Program-made: the position numbers and the translations under genes | The notes under the pieces: model-generated | What the model was told of the DNA's origin: nothing | Seen by the model: the letters and a program-made list of their open reading frames with translations, nothing else | The model's database searches: none | Part shown: positions 54,465 to 64,000 of the stretch, one piece after another | Position numbering within the stretch: the stretch's first letter is position 1 | Layout: each line of letters begins with the position of its first letter | Assembly (NCBI RefSeq): GCF_018881835.1 | Contig: NZ_JACVPO010000002.1 | Coordinates: 1 to 64,000 of the forward strand | Length of the DNA stretch: 64,000 nt | Source of the DNA: Polynucleobacter hallstattensis | Lineage (GTDB): Bacteria; Pseudomonadota; Gammaproteobacteria; Burkholderiales; Burkholderiaceae | Direction of reading: 5' to 3'

Positions 54465-55166
54465 CTAGGCACACTTTCTATTGAGCGCCTGAATAAATAT
54501 AGGCTCCAAGAGTTCGTGCCGATTTTTATCCCCTACGTTATTTTCAAGCTCTGGGTTAGTAGCTGGATAGCCAATAATCAGCGGATTTTGGTCAATCAGG
54601 CCGTTTTCAAGTTCCTCCTGTAGCACTTCAGGGTAACGCGACTTTACGCCAACCGTATTTTCATCTGCAAGGCCTATAACCCCAGGATGAAGGCGAATAA
54701 ATCCCTCATCCACCAAAATAGGAATACGCTGCGTGTCCTTGTTTTTGCTCAAATAATGGATGAGATGTACCTGCTCAACTGGTGGAATCAGGGCATCTAG
54801 AAAAATGAGGTCGGGGGCAATTGAAACTGCCTTCATCAGACCCTCAAGGCTATCAACAGATACCTCCATATCTACCTTTAGCTGCCAGCATTGAATAGAT
54901 TCGATTAACTCATGGCTATTTTCAGCTCTTCTGAATATGCCCATCGCAATACAGTTTTGGGTAGTTTTTTGGCGCATGGCTCTTTTACGGCGTGCTAGCT
55001 GCTGATCTAGAGAGCTTGCCAAGATACGTCGGTGACCCCCACGCGTCTTCCAGGCGATTAATTCACCTAATTCAACCATTTTCTGGACGGTGCCAAGTGA
55101 TACCTGCAGCACTTTTGCGCTTTGACGGGTGCTTAGATATTCCAATTCTGGGGTAATCGCTTTCAT
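54465..55166 (-). CDS. Helix-turn-helix / receiver-like regulator
   Basis: A 233-residue protein. Residues about 10-55 form an excisionase/MerR-like HTH (EYLSTRQSAKVLQVSLGTVQKMVELGEL, KTRGGHRRI). Residues about 75-200 resemble a divergent receiver (IAPDLIFLDALIPPVEQ with the phosphoacceptor-like aspartate). It is divergent from sucA across about 300 bp and could regulate it. The combination is seen in some regulators; the target is unproven. Confidence 0.75.
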   Translation of the reverse strand: MKAITPELEYLSTRQSAKVLQVSLGTVQKMVELGELIAWKTRGGHRRILASSLDQQLARRKRAMRQKTTQNCIAMGIFRRAENSHELIESIQCWQLKVDMEVSVDSLEGLMKAVSIAPDLIFLDALIPPVEQVHLIHYLSKNKDTQRIPILVDEGFIRLHPGVIGLADENTVGVKSRYPEVLQEELENGLIDQNPLIIGYPATNPELENNVGDKNRHELLEPIFIQALNRKCA

Positions 55167-55437
55167 ATGTCCCTAATCTCATTAATTTATTTGGAGATTT
55201 AGAGAATACGAATCAAGTCTGAGGGAATCTGTCGGGTATGGTTTAAATCAGAGTAGGAAAATTCTTATTCAAGTCCTAAAAAAGGGGCGGCGGCTCTAAA
55301 AGTCCTCAAATCAGGGAAAGCCCTTTATGAATCAATGGGTAGTCGTGTTAAATTAGTGTAGTTGTAAGAGTATTCGCACAGATCAATTCGTAAAGCGGTT
55401 TAGCCGTGGAGCGAATGGTTTTAACCACAGTCTTTAT

Positions 55438-55450
55438 TCGGGAAACCCGA
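55438..55450 (+). promoter_or_regulatory. Hairpin next to the sucA ribosome binding site
   Basis: TCGGG-AAA-CCCGA lies just before the AAAGGTGA ribosome-binding stretch of sucA. It might affect translation; there is no direct evidence. Confidence 0.3.
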
Positions 55451-55465
55451 TGAAAGGTGAGCATC

Positions 55466-58321
55466 ATGATGCAAGATCAAAGAGATAGCTCTTATCTCTT
55501 CGGTGGAAACGCCCCTTACGTAGAGGAACTCTACGAATCTTATTTGCACGATCCAGGCTCTGTAGCCGACCATTGGCGAGATTATTTTGATAATGTGAAG
55601 CAAGTCCCAGCGTTCGATGGCTCCTCTAGGGCCGATGTCGCTCATGGACCTATCGTTGCTTCCTTTGCTGAGCGGGCTAAGCAAGGCCCCATCAGAACAG
55701 TTTCTGATTCGGCTGACTCTGAAATGGGGCGTAAACGCGTTGCCGTTCAGCAGTTAATTGCCGCATATCGTAACGTTGGTAATCGCTGGGCTGATATTGA
55801 TCCTTTGAAGCGAATCGAGCGCAAGGATATTCCAGAGCTAGATCCTGCTTTTTATGGTTTTACTGATGGCGATATGGATATCGTCTTCAATACGAGCAAT
55901 ACCTTCTTTGGCCGCAACGAAATGACCTTGCGTGATTTGCTGCAGGCATTGCGTCAAACTTATTGCGGCACCTTGGGTGCCGAGTACATGTTTATTGCTG
56001 ACCAGACCATCAAGAAATGGTGGCAAGAAAAATTAGAGTCGATTCGCTCAACACCTAGATTTAATATGGATGAGAAACGCCATATTTTGGATCGCGTGAC
56101 TTCAGCAGAAGGTTTGGAGCGCTATCTTCAAGCAAAGTACGTTGGTCAAAAGCGTTTCTCCCTTGAAGGTGGTGAGAGCTTTATTGCCTGTATGGATGAA
56201 CTGATTCGTGAGTCCGGCTCTAAAGGTGTGCAAGAGATTGTGATTGGTATGGCTCATCGTGGCCGTCTGAATGTACTGGTGAATGTTTTAGGAAAAATGC
56301 CTTCAGATCTTTTTGCTGAGTTTGAGCATAAGGGTCCAGAAACATTGCCTGCGGGTGATGTGAAGTATCACCAAGGTTTCTCGAGCGACATTTCTACTCC
56401 AGCGGGACCTGTTCATCTATCGCTTGCATTTAATCCCTCTCATTTAGAAATCGTGAACCCGGTAGTAGAGGGCTCCGCACGCGCTCGCATGGAGCGTCGT
56501 GGTGATATGTTGGGTGAGCAAGTACTGCCAGTATTAGTGCATGGAGATGCCGCTATTGCAGGTCAAGGTGTGATGCAAGAAACCTTAGCAATGGCAGAGG
56601 TCCGCGGCTATTACACTGGCGGCACGATTCATATCGTGATTAACAATCAGATTGGTTTTACTACATCCGATCCTCGTGACTTGCGTTCTAGCTTGTATTG
56701 CACAGACATCATGAAGGTGATTGATGCGCCTGTATTGCATGTGAACGGTGATGATCCTGAAGCGGTTGTTTTGGCTACCAAGCTAGCTGTTGAGTTCCGC
56801 ACTCAGTTCCACAAAGATGTGGCCATTGACATTGTTTGCTTCAGAAAGCTGGGTCATAACGAGCAGGACACTCCAGCAATGACACAGCCATTGATGTACA
56901 AAATCATCGCAGCTCATCCGGGCACACGTAAGTTGTATGCGGATAAATTAGAAGCTCAAGGTGTTTTGCCTGCTGGCACCGGTGAACTGATGGTCAAAGA
57001 GTATCGCGCGGCGATGGATGCTGGTAAGCAGACTTCAGACCCCGTTCTCAGTAACTTCAAAGGTAAGTTTGCGGTTGATTGGTCACCATTTCTCAATAAG
57101 CGTTGGACTGATGAGGCTGATACTGCCATTCCATTGACCGAGTGGAAGCGCCTAGCAGAACGAGTTTCTACCGCTCGAGAGGGTTTTAAGGTTCATCCCT
57201 TAGTCGAAAAGGTCTTAAAAGATCGTGCCGCTATGGGCCGTGGTGAAACTAATGTTGACTGGGGTATGGGTGAGCATATGGCTTTCGCATCCCTAGTGGC
57301 TAGCGGCTATCCAGTTCGCTTATCCGGCGAGGACAGTGGTCGCGGTACTTTTACCCATCGTCATGCAGTTTTGCATAATCAAAACCGCGAAAAATGGGAT
57401 ACAGGGGTCTACATTCCCCTGCGCCATATTGCCAAAGATCAGGCTCCTTTTTTAGTGATTGATTCCATCCTTTCTGAAGAGGCTGTTCTTGGTTTTGAGT
57501 ATGGCTATGCCGCTGCAGAGCCAAATACACTGACTATTTGGGAGGCCCAGTTCGGCGACTTTGCGAACGGCGCTCAAGTGGTGATCGACCAATTTATCGC
57601 TTCAGGAGAGGTGAAATGGGGTCGTGCAAACGGTTTGGTCATGATGTTGCCTCACGGCTATGAGGGCCAAGGCCCGGAGCACTCATCTGCACGTTTAGAG
57701 CGCTTTATGCAGTTATGCGCTGATACTAATATGCAAGTGATTCAGCCAACAACCGCATCGCAGATCTTCCACGTCTTGCGTCGTCAAATGATTCGTCAGT
57801 TCCGCAAGCCGTTGATTTTAATGACACCAAAATCATTACTACGTAATAAAGAGGCTGCTTCGCCATTGACTGAGTTCACCAAGGGTGGTTTTCATACCAT
57901 CCTTCCCGAGCGCGATGAGAGCATCGACGGTAAAAAGGTCACTCGATTAATCATGTGTTCTGGCAAAGTCTATTACGACTTAGCCAAAGTACGTGCCGAT
58001 AAAAAACTAGAGGATGTAGCGATTATTCGTTTGGAGCAGCTCTATCCCTTCCCGCATAAAGCGTTGACTGTTGAGTTGAAGAAATATCCAAACTTAGAAG
58101 AGGTAGTGTGGTGTCAAGATGAGCCACAGAACCAAGGCGCATGGTTCTTTGTTCAGCATAATATTTTGGAGAATATGTCTGAGGGAATGAAACTGGCTTA
58201 TGCAGGTCGTCCAGCTTCTGCTTCACCAGCTTGTGGCTACGCTCATCTCCATCAAGAACAACAGAAGTCTCTTCTTACTGCAGCATTCGCAAAACTAAAG
58301 GGTTATGTCATTACGAAGTAA
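55466..58321 (+). CDS. sucA: 2-oxoglutarate dehydrogenase E1 component
   Basis: A 951-residue thiamine-diphosphate enzyme that decarboxylates 2-oxoglutarate in the TCA cycle. N-terminal YLFGGNAPYVEELYESYL, ThDP-site region around VIGMAHRGRLNVLVNVLGK near residue 265, and GYEGQGPEHSSARLERFMQL near residue 730. The start MMQDQRDSS at 55466 has AAAGGTGA upstream; a GTG three codons earlier lies in that ribosome site. It heads sucA-odhB-lpdA. Confidence 0.96.
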   Translation: MMQDQRDSSYLFGGNAPYVEELYESYLHDPGSVADHWRDYFDNVKQVPAFDGSSRADVAHGPIVASFAERAKQGPIRTVSDSADSEMGRKRVAVQQLIAAYRNVGNRWADIDPLKRIERKDIPELDPAFYGFTDGDMDIVFNTSNTFFGRNEMTLRDLLQALRQTYCGTLGAEYMFIADQTIKKWWQEKLESIRSTPRFNMDEKRHILDRVTSAEGLERYLQAKYVGQKRFSLEGGESFIACMDELIRESGSKGVQEIVIGMAHRGRLNVLVNVLGKMPSDLFAEFEHKGPETLPAGDVKYHQGFSSDISTPAGPVHLSLAFNPSHLEIVNPVVEGSARARMERRGDMLGEQVLPVLVHGDAAIAGQGVMQETLAMAEVRGYYTGGTIHIVINNQIGFTTSDPRDLRSSLYCTDIMKVIDAPVLHVNGDDPEAVVLATKLAVEFRTQFHKDVAIDIVCFRKLGHNEQDTPAMTQPLMYKIIAAHPGTRKLYADKLEAQGVLPAGTGELMVKEYRAAMDAGKQTSDPVLSNFKGKFAVDWSPFLNKRWTDEADTAIPLTEWKRLAERVSTAREGFKVHPLVEKVLKDRAAMGRGETNVDWGMGEHMAFASLVASGYPVRLSGEDSGRGTFTHRHAVLHNQNREKWDTGVYIPLRHIAKDQAPFLVIDSILSEEAVLGFEYGYAAAEPNTLTIWEAQFGDFANGAQVVIDQFIASGEVKWGRANGLVMMLPHGYEGQGPEHSSARLERFMQLCADTNMQVIQPTTASQIFHVLRRQMIRQFRKPLILMTPKSLLRNKEAASPLTEFTKGGFHTILPERDESIDGKKVTRLIMCSGKVYYDLAKVRADKKLEDVAIIRLEQLYPFPHKALTVELKKYPNLEEVVWCQDEPQNQGAWFFVQHNILENMSEGMKLAYAGRPASASPACGYAHLHQEQQKSLLTAAFAKLKGYVITK

Positions 58322-58363
58322 TCGTAGACCTTACTCACATATAAATACTAAACAGGATTAATC

Positions 58364-59572
58364 ATGGCTATTTTTGAAGTTAAAGTCCCCCAGCTCTCCG
58401 AGTCAGTAGCAGAAGCTACTTTGTTGCAATGGAAAAAGAAAGTCGGTGATGCGGTCGGTCAAGATGAGATCTTGATTGAAATTGAAACTGACAAAGTTGT
58501 ACTAGAAGTTCCTTCACCATCTGCTGGCGTTATTACAGAAATCGTTGTTGCTGATGGCGGCACCGTTGTTGCTGAGCAATTGATTGCGAAAATTGATAGT
58601 ACGGCTGTTGCTGCAGCGGCTCCTGCCGCCGCTGCACCAGCACCTGTCGCCGCTCCAGCTGCTGCTCCAGCTAAAGCAACGCCTGCAGCAAAATCATCTG
58701 GCGCGGCGGCTGCACCTTCCGCAGCAAAAATTTTGGCTGAAAATAATATGACTACCGCTCAAGTTGCAGGCTCCGGTCGGGATGGTCGTGTGACTAAAGG
58801 TGATGCACTCAATGCTGTCGCTGGAGGTGCATCTTCCTCTGCTTTGCCAAGCGCACCAATTCCACTAGGTAATCGCCCTGAAGAGCGTGTACCAATGAGT
58901 CGCTTGCGTGCCCGTATTGCTGAGCGTTTGCTAGAGTCTCAAGCAAACAATGCCATCTTGACTACTTTTAATGAAGTCAATATGGCTCCAGTAATCGCTA
59001 TGCGCAACAAGTACAAAGATCAGTTTGAAAAAGTGCACGGCGTGAAGTTAGGCTTTATGTCCTTCTTTGTTAAAGCTGCTACCCATGCCCTGAAGAAGTT
59101 CCCATTATTAAACGCATCTGTTGACGGCAACGACATCGTGTATCACGGTTACTTTGACATCGGCATTGCAGTGAGCTCACCACGTGGCTTAGTAGTTCCA
59201 ATTCTGCGTGATGTGGATCAAATGAATTTGGCTGATATCGAGAAGAAGATAGCTGAGTTTGGTGTAAAAGCTCGCGAAGGTAAGTTGTCGTTAGAAGATT
59301 TAACCGGCGGTACATTCTCCATCTCTAATGGTGGCGTATTTGGTTCGATGCTTTCTACTCCGATTATCAATCCCCCACAGTCTGCGATTTTAGGCATTCA
59401 TGCAACTAAAGAGCGTGCAGTGGTTGAGAACGGTCAAATCGTGATTCGTCCGATTAACTACCTGGCTTTGTCATATGACCATCGCATTATTGACGGTCGT
59501 GAGGCAGTGCTTGGCTTAGTAGCCATGAAGGATGCATTGGAAGATCCTTCACGTCTTCTCCTAGATCTGTAA
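58364..59572 (+). CDS. odhB: 2-oxoglutarate dehydrogenase E2 (dihydrolipoyl succinyltransferase)
   Basis: A 402-residue E2: lipoyl domain with [13 protein letters not shown] near residue 41, an alanine/proline linker, a peripheral-subunit-binding domain ([15 protein letters not shown]), and the catalytic domain with the active-site histidine in [13 protein letters not shown]. It follows sucA by 42 bp and precedes lpdA by 11 bp. Confidence 0.96.
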   Translation: MAIFEVKVPQLSESVAEATLLQWKKKVGDAVGQDEILIEIETDKVVLEVPSPSAGVITEIVVADGGTVVAEQLIAKIDSTAVAAAAPAAAAPAPVAAPAAAPAKATPAAKSSGAAAAPSAAKILAENNMTTAQVAGSGRDGRVTKGDALNAVAGGASSSALPSAPIPLGNRPEERVPMSRLRARIAERLLESQANNAILTTFNEVNMAPVIAMRNKYKDQFEKVHGVKLGFMSFFVKAATHALKKFPLLNASVDGNDIVYHGYFDIGIAVSSPRGLVVPILRDVDQMNLADIEKKIAEFGVKAREGKLSLEDLTGGTFSISNGGVFGSMLSTPIINPPQSAILGIHATKERAVVENGQIVIRPINYLALSYDHRIIDGREAVLGLVAMKDALEDPSRLLLDL

Positions 59573-59583
59573 AAGGAAAGAAC

Positions 59584-61020
59584 ATGAGCCAATCATTTGA
59601 CATAGTAGTAATCGGCGGTGGTCCTGGCGGTTATATCGCTGCGATTCGTGCGGCGCAACTTGGCTTTAAGGTTGCCTGCGCTGAATCCAGTGCATATGAC
59701 GATCCAAAGGGTGAGATACGTCTGGGTGGAACTTGCTTGAACGTTGGCTGTATTCCTTCTAAAGCTTTGCTTGCTTCGTCTGAGGAATTCGAGAAGATTA
59801 GTCATCACGTAGCCGACCATGGCATTACCGTTGGATCGGTAAAGTTAGACTCCGACAAGATGATCGCTCGTAAGGATGCGATTGTGACCAAGATGACTGC
59901 GGGTATCCAGTTTTTGTTCCGAAAAAACAAAATTACTTTGTTAAAAGGTCATGCATCATTTGAAGGTAAGGGCGCTGACGGTTATCAAGTCAAAATTGAC
60001 GGCAAAGATAAAGAAGTAGTTACTGCTAAAAATGTGATCATTGCTACAGGATCTAAAGCGCGTCATTTGCCAGGCATTCCGGTTGATAACGTTTTAATTA
60101 GCGATAACGAAGGTGGTCTCAAGTTTGATTCCATTCCGAAGAAGCTTGGTGTCATCGGCGCTGGTGTCATTGGCTTAGAGCTCGGTTCGGTATGGCGTCG
60201 TGTTGGCTCTGATGTGACTATTCTTGAAGCGCTCCCAACTTTCTTGGGCGCATGTGATCAAGGCATTGCAAAAGAAGCTCATAAGATCTTCACCAAGCAA
60301 GGCCTCAAAATCAATATGGGTGTCAAGATTGGCGAAGTGAAGGCAGATAAAAAAGGTGTTGTAGTTAACTACACTGATAGTGAAGGCAAAGCTCAGAAAC
60401 TAGAGTGCGATCGTTTAATTGTTTCTGTTGGTCGGGTTCCCAATACGGACAAACTAGGTCTCGATAAGATTGGTCTGAAAGTAGATGAGCGTGGTTTCAT
60501 TCCAATCGATGATCATACTTGCTCAACAGCAGCGCCCGGTGTTTACGCTGTGGGTGATGTAGTGCGTGGACCTATGCTGGCTCATAAGGCTGAAGACGAA
60601 GGTGTGCTTGTTGCTGAAACGATCGCAGGTCAGAAGCCGCACATTGATTACAACTGTATTCCTTGGGTGATTTATACCGACCCCGAAATTGCTTGGGTTG
60701 GTAAAACTGAAGAGCAGCTTAAACAGGCTGGTATTGCCTATAAAGCAGGTCAGTTCCCATTCGCGGCTAACGGTCGTGCATTAGGCATGGATCGTGCTGA
60801 TGGTTTTGTCAAAGTTTTGGCTGATGAAAAAACAGACGAAATCTTGGGTGTTCACATCATTGGACCAAATGCTTCCGATTTAATTGCTGAAGCGGCCGTA
60901 GCGATGGAATTCAAAGCAGCAGCTGAAGATATTGCACGTATCTGTCATCCACATCCAAGTCTATCGGAAGTGGTTCGCGAGGCAGCATTAGCGACGGATA
61001 AACGTGCATTAAACATGTAA
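59584..61020 (+). CDS. lpdA: Dihydrolipoyl dehydrogenase (E3)
   Basis: A 478-residue flavoprotein that reoxidises lipoamide with NAD. FAD fold VIGGGPGGYIAAIRAAQ, redox disulphide GGTCLNVGCIPSKALL near residue 48, NAD fold VIGAGVIGLELGSVW near residue 190, and HPHPSLSEVVREA at the C-terminus. Third gene of the operon; the zapE-like TTG start follows its stop immediately. Confidence 0.96.
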   Translation: MSQSFDIVVIGGGPGGYIAAIRAAQLGFKVACAESSAYDDPKGEIRLGGTCLNVGCIPSKALLASSEEFEKISHHVADHGITVGSVKLDSDKMIARKDAIVTKMTAGIQFLFRKNKITLLKGHASFEGKGADGYQVKIDGKDKEVVTAKNVIIATGSKARHLPGIPVDNVLISDNEGGLKFDSIPKKLGVIGAGVIGLELGSVWRRVGSDVTILEALPTFLGACDQGIAKEAHKIFTKQGLKINMGVKIGEVKADKKGVVVNYTDSEGKAQKLECDRLIVSVGRVPNTDKLGLDKIGLKVDERGFIPIDDHTCSTAAPGVYAVGDVVRGPMLAHKAEDEGVLVAETIAGQKPHIDYNCIPWVIYTDPEIAWVGKTEEQLKQAGIAYKAGQFPFAANGRALGMDRADGFVKVLADEKTDEILGVHIIGPNASDLIAEAAVAMEFKAAAEDIARICHPHPSLSEVVREAALATDKRALNM

Positions 61021-62124
61021 TTGAAAGCATTAGAGTTTTATCATCAAGAGTTAAAGGCGCGCGGGTATCACAGCGATCCCGCGCAACTAGCTGCTATTGA
61101 GCGCTTGCAGCGCTGTGAAGATGAGTGGGTTGCTTATAAAGAGATCCGCAGCAGCGGTTTAAAAAAGAAACTCTTTAAACCAAAACTCCCTCGCGGCGTC
61201 TATTTGTGGGGCGGAGTAGGTCGCGGCAAATCCTTTTTGATGGATGTCTTTTTTGCTGCATCTCCTTTAGAGAAAAAGATCCGCATTCATTTTCATGAAT
61301 TCATGCGAGAAGTGCATCGTGAGCTTCATGAGCTTTCTGGTATGGCGGATCCATTAGATGAACTTGCCAAAAGAATTGCTAATAGGTACCGACTCATTTG
61401 TTTTGATGAGTTTCATATCAATGATATTGCCGATGCCATGATTTTGTATCGCTTGCTGAGCGCACTCTTTGAAGATCGCGTCCAGTTTGTGATGACCTCA
61501 AACTATGAACCTAGCCAGCTCTATCCCAACGGCTTGCATCGGGATCGTTTGCTACCGGCCATTAAGCTATTAGAAGAGCAACTCGATGTCATGAATGTCG
61601 ATGCTGGCAATGACTATCGCCGCGTACAGATGGCTCGAGTTGAGGCCTACTTGATACCATTAAATGCCGCAACTCATGCGATCTTGATGCAGATGTTTCA
61701 GACCTTAATTGGTAATCAAAAAGAGACTGTCCGTCCGGTGTTGCGTATTGAATCTCGGGAGCTAAGGCCACTACATATGGCCGAGGGTGTAGTTTGGTTT
61801 GATTTTCAAACCTTATGCTGTGGTCCAAGGTCACAAAACGACTATTTGGAGATTGCCAAGCAGTTTCATACGGTGATTTTGTCTGGGGTGCCTTACATGC
61901 CCCCTAGAATGACTAATGAAGCCCGCCGCTTTATTTGGCTGATTGATGTCCTCTATGACCATAAAATCAAACTAATCATCTCTGCAGAGGTCCCGGCGGT
62001 CGATTTATATACCGAAGGCCAGATTACCAGTGAGTTCTCCAGAACGGTTTCTCGTTTAATTGAGATGCAGTCTCGTGATTACCTAGATGCACCGCGCCGG
62101 GTAATTGATACCAGCTTGACCTAA
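61021..62124 (+). CDS. zapE: AFG1/ZapE-like ATPase
   Basis: A 367-residue AFG1-type P-loop ATPase, linked in E. coli to FtsZ ring dynamics. Walker A GGVGRGKSFLMDVF near residue 65 and Walker B RLICFDEFHINDIADA near residue 123 are clear. The TTG start lies directly after the lpdA stop, so translation is probably coupled. Confidence 0.9.
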   Translation: MKALEFYHQELKARGYHSDPAQLAAIERLQRCEDEWVAYKEIRSSGLKKKLFKPKLPRGVYLWGGVGRGKSFLMDVFFAASPLEKKIRIHFHEFMREVHRELHELSGMADPLDELAKRIANRYRLICFDEFHINDIADAMILYRLLSALFEDRVQFVMTSNYEPSQLYPNGLHRDRLLPAIKLLEEQLDVMNVDAGNDYRRVQMARVEAYLIPLNAATHAILMQMFQTLIGNQKETVRPVLRIESRELRPLHMAEGVVWFDFQTLCCGPRSQNDYLEIAKQFHTVILSGVPYMPPRMTNEARRFIWLIDVLYDHKIKLIISAEVPAVDLYTEGQITSEFSRTVSRLIEMQSRDYLDAPRRVIDTSLT

Positions 62125-62133
62125 AATAAGGTC

Positions 62134-62982
62134 ATGACTAGCAATTCCAGCCTAAACGCAGATTTACACTGTCACTCCGTTGTGTCTGATGGAACACTGA
62201 CGCCTGAGGAGCTGGCTGAGCGTGCCTATGCGAACGGCGTGCGTTTATGGGCATTGACCGATCACGATGAGCTAGGCGGTCAAGAGAGGGCGCAGCTTGC
62301 TGCTAGCGCACTGGGTATAGATTATCTACCTGGGGTTGAGATTTCGGTAACCTGGATGGGGCAAACTATCCATATCGTTGGCTTAGGTATTGATGCTGCC
62401 CATGCAGGAATTCTAGAGGGCTTACGTCGTACTCGCGAAGGTCGCGGTAATCGCGCTAAGCAGATGGCCGAACAATTATTGAAAGCTGGGATACCTGGCG
62501 CGTATGAAGGCGCATTGCACTTTGCCGGTAATCAAGAACTCATTTCTCGCACACACTTTGCACGCTTTCTGGTGGAACAGGGCATTTGCAAAGATACTGA
62601 CCAAGTCTTTAAAAGATATCTGGTTGAAGACAAGCCGGGCTACGTACCGCATCTTTGGGCAACGCTAGATGATGCAGTTGCTTGGATTAAAGGGGCGGGA
62701 GGTGTTGCTGTGATTGCACATCCTGGCCGTTATAAGCTGAGCGCCATGCAGATGGATGAACTCTACAAACATTTTAAAGAAATCGGCGGCATTGGTATTG
62801 AAGTCATTACCGGCAGTCATAGTCCAAATCAATATCAAACCTATGGCAAGATTGCCCAACACTATGGATTTTTAGCTTCTCGAGGCTCAGACTTTCATGA
62901 CCCAGAGGAAAGTTATATTGACCTAGGCACCTTGCCGCATTTGCCGGATCACCTGACTCCAGTGTGGTCGCTGTTTCATTAA
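62134..62982 (+). CDS. PHP-domain phosphoesterase (RNase AM/YciV-like)
   Basis: A 282-residue PHP protein. Metal motifs: ADLHCHSVVSDGTLTPEEL at the N-terminus, LTDHDELGG near residue 41, VIAHPGRYK near residue 195 and SRGSDFHDPEES near residue 250. E. coli YciV of this family is a 5'-3' exonuclease on RNA. It lies 9 bp after zapE and upstream of trpS. Confidence 0.85.
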   Translation: MTSNSSLNADLHCHSVVSDGTLTPEELAERAYANGVRLWALTDHDELGGQERAQLAASALGIDYLPGVEISVTWMGQTIHIVGLGIDAAHAGILEGLRRTREGRGNRAKQMAEQLLKAGIPGAYEGALHFAGNQELISRTHFARFLVEQGICKDTDQVFKRYLVEDKPGYVPHLWATLDDAVAWIKGAGGVAVIAHPGRYKLSAMQMDELYKHFKEIGGIGIEVITGSHSPNQYQTYGKIAQHYGFLASRGSDFHDPEESYIDLGTLPHLPDHLTPVWSLFH

Positions 62983-63035
62983 GCGGCCTAACATACTTAA
63001 CCTTTTTTAAATACTCTTAAAGAATAAAGATCAAG

Positions 63036-64000
63036 ATGTTTGCAGAACGCGTTCTCTCTGGCATGCGCCCAACTGGTAGCTTGCACCTTGGCCACTACCA
63101 TGGTGTTTTAAAGAATTGGGTTCGCTTGCAATCTGAGTACCCCTGCTACTTTTTTGTTGCTGACTGGCACGCCTTAACGACCCACTATGAAACTCCGGAA
63201 GTGATCGAGAAATCGGTATGGGATATGGTGATTGACTGGTTAGCATGTGGTGTTGATCCAAACCAAGCGACTTTATTCATTCAGAGCAAAGTGCCTGAGC
63301 ATGCAGAGCTATTTCTATTGTTGGCGATGGGCACTCCTTTGGGTTGGTTAGAGCGCGTGCCAACGTATAAAGATCAAATTGAAAAGCTCAAAGAGAAAGA
63401 TTTGCAGACCTATGGCTTCTTAGGCTACCCCTTGCTACAAGCCGCTGACATTTTGATGTATCGCGCTCAATTTGTACCGGTAGGCGAGGATCAAGTGCCA
63501 CACGTCGAGATGACTCGTGAAGTAGCGCGTCGTTTTAATTATCTCTATGGTCGCGAGCCTGGCTTCGAAGAGAAGGCCTTAGAGGCAGTTAAAAAATTGG
63601 GTAGTAAGCGCGCCAAAATGTATGCTGAATTGCGTGTCGCTTTTCAGGAGCGGGGCGATGAAGAGGCTCTAGAGCAAGCCCAGGCACTATTACAAGAAGC
63701 GCAAAGCCTGTCGATGGCTGATCGCGAGAGGTTGTTTGGTTTCTTAGAGGGGGCTCGCAAAATTATTCTGCCAGAGCCACAAGCTTTGTTAACTTCGGCA
63801 TCCCGCATGCCGGGCATTGATGGGCAGAAGATGTCCAAGTCTTACGGTAATACGATTAGTATTCGCGAAAAACCTGAAGAGCTTATTCGCTCAATCCGCA
63901 CCATGCCAACTGATCCAGCTCGCGTGCGCAGAACCGATCCAGGTGACCCAGCGCGTTGTCCTGTTTGGCAACTCCACACAGTGTATTCGAGCGAAGACAC
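63036..64000 (+). CDS. trpS: Tryptophanyl-tRNA synthetase (5' part, runs off the window)
   Basis: From ATG 63036 an open frame continues to the end of the window, about 321 residues. Class I motifs are present: GSLHLGHYHGVL near residue 16 (HIGH) and DGQKMSKSYGNTI near residue 264 (KMSKS). An insert between them carries extra residues typical of the longer betaproteobacterial TrpS. The C-terminus is beyond position 64000. Confidence 0.95.
   Translation, partial: MFAERVLSGMRPTGSLHLGHYHGVLKNWVRLQSEYPCYFFVADWHALTTHYETPEVIEKSVWDMVIDWLACGVDPNQATLFIQSKVPEHAELFLLLAMGTPLGWLERVPTYKDQIEKLKEKDLQTYGFLGYPLLQAADILMYRAQFVPVGEDQVPHVEMTREVARRFNYLYGREPGFEEKALEAVKKLGSKRAKMYAELRVAFQERGDEEALEQAQALLQEAQSLSMADRERLFGFLEGARKIILPEPQALLTSASRMPGIDGQKMSKSYGNTISIREKPEELIRSIRTMPTDPARVRRTDPGDPARCPVWQLHTVYSSED

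Overview
The window looks like a chromosomal segment of a small-genome, free-living betaproteobacterium. The closest fit I can name is Polynucleobacter or a relative in the Burkholderiaceae. This rests on gene order and protein style: infC-rpmI-rplT-pheS-pheT-ihfA-merR beside tRNA-Pro, relA-tRNA-Val-thrS, sucA-odhB-lpdA-zapE, wrbA with a DUF2069 protein, and moderate G+C. No database search was possible, so the genus is an inference.

Positions 1 to about 25,700 form an unusual accessory-looking region. Eleven partial copies of the 3' half of a tRNA-Arg(UCU) gene (anticodon loop, T arm, acceptor strand and CCA) lie here, all in the same orientation, and I see none in the remaining 38 kb. Six of them share a non-coding block ending at the CCA, with a TTRCACAG motif exactly 109 nt upstream of the CCA end in each. 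Three extend to about 220 bp and two of those to 267 bp. Between the copies sit short gene modules: coq7 and a DsbA-like protein; PEP carboxylase; a nucleotidyltransferase/HEPN toxin-antitoxin pair; two outer-membrane proteins with an exported amidohydrolase-like protein; a 10 kb catabolic and branched-chain-type ABC transport locus; an AbrB-like/RelE-like pair; an exported methyltransferase with an amino-acid permease; a tandem glycine riboswitch before a 61-residue orphan protein; small membrane and secreted proteins; and an alternative oxidase. No integrase and no intact tRNA-Arg were found.

Positions 26,000-36,000 carry a glutamate/aspartate-type ABC importer (gltIJKL), a carboxymuconolactone-decarboxylase-like protein, small lipoproteins and an EF-hand protein, a lysine-rich histone-like protein in tandem with PPK2, a rhodanese, wrbA/DUF2069, a YihY membrane protein and a CBS-domain protein.

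Positions 36,000-64,000 are mostly housekeeping: aroC, an MFS transporter, ETF-ubiquinone oxidoreductase, 3-oxoacid CoA-transferase (scoAB), a CDF metal exporter fused to an alpha/beta hydrolase, relA, tRNA-Val(GAC), thrS, infC (ATC start), rpmI, rplT, pheS, pheT, ihfA, a MerR regulator, tRNA-Pro(GGG), a thioesterase, an H-NS-like protein, a helix-turn-helix/receiver-like regulator, the 2-oxoglutarate dehydrogenase operon (sucA, odhB, lpdA) followed by zapE, a PHP-domain nuclease and the 5' part of trpS, which runs off the window.
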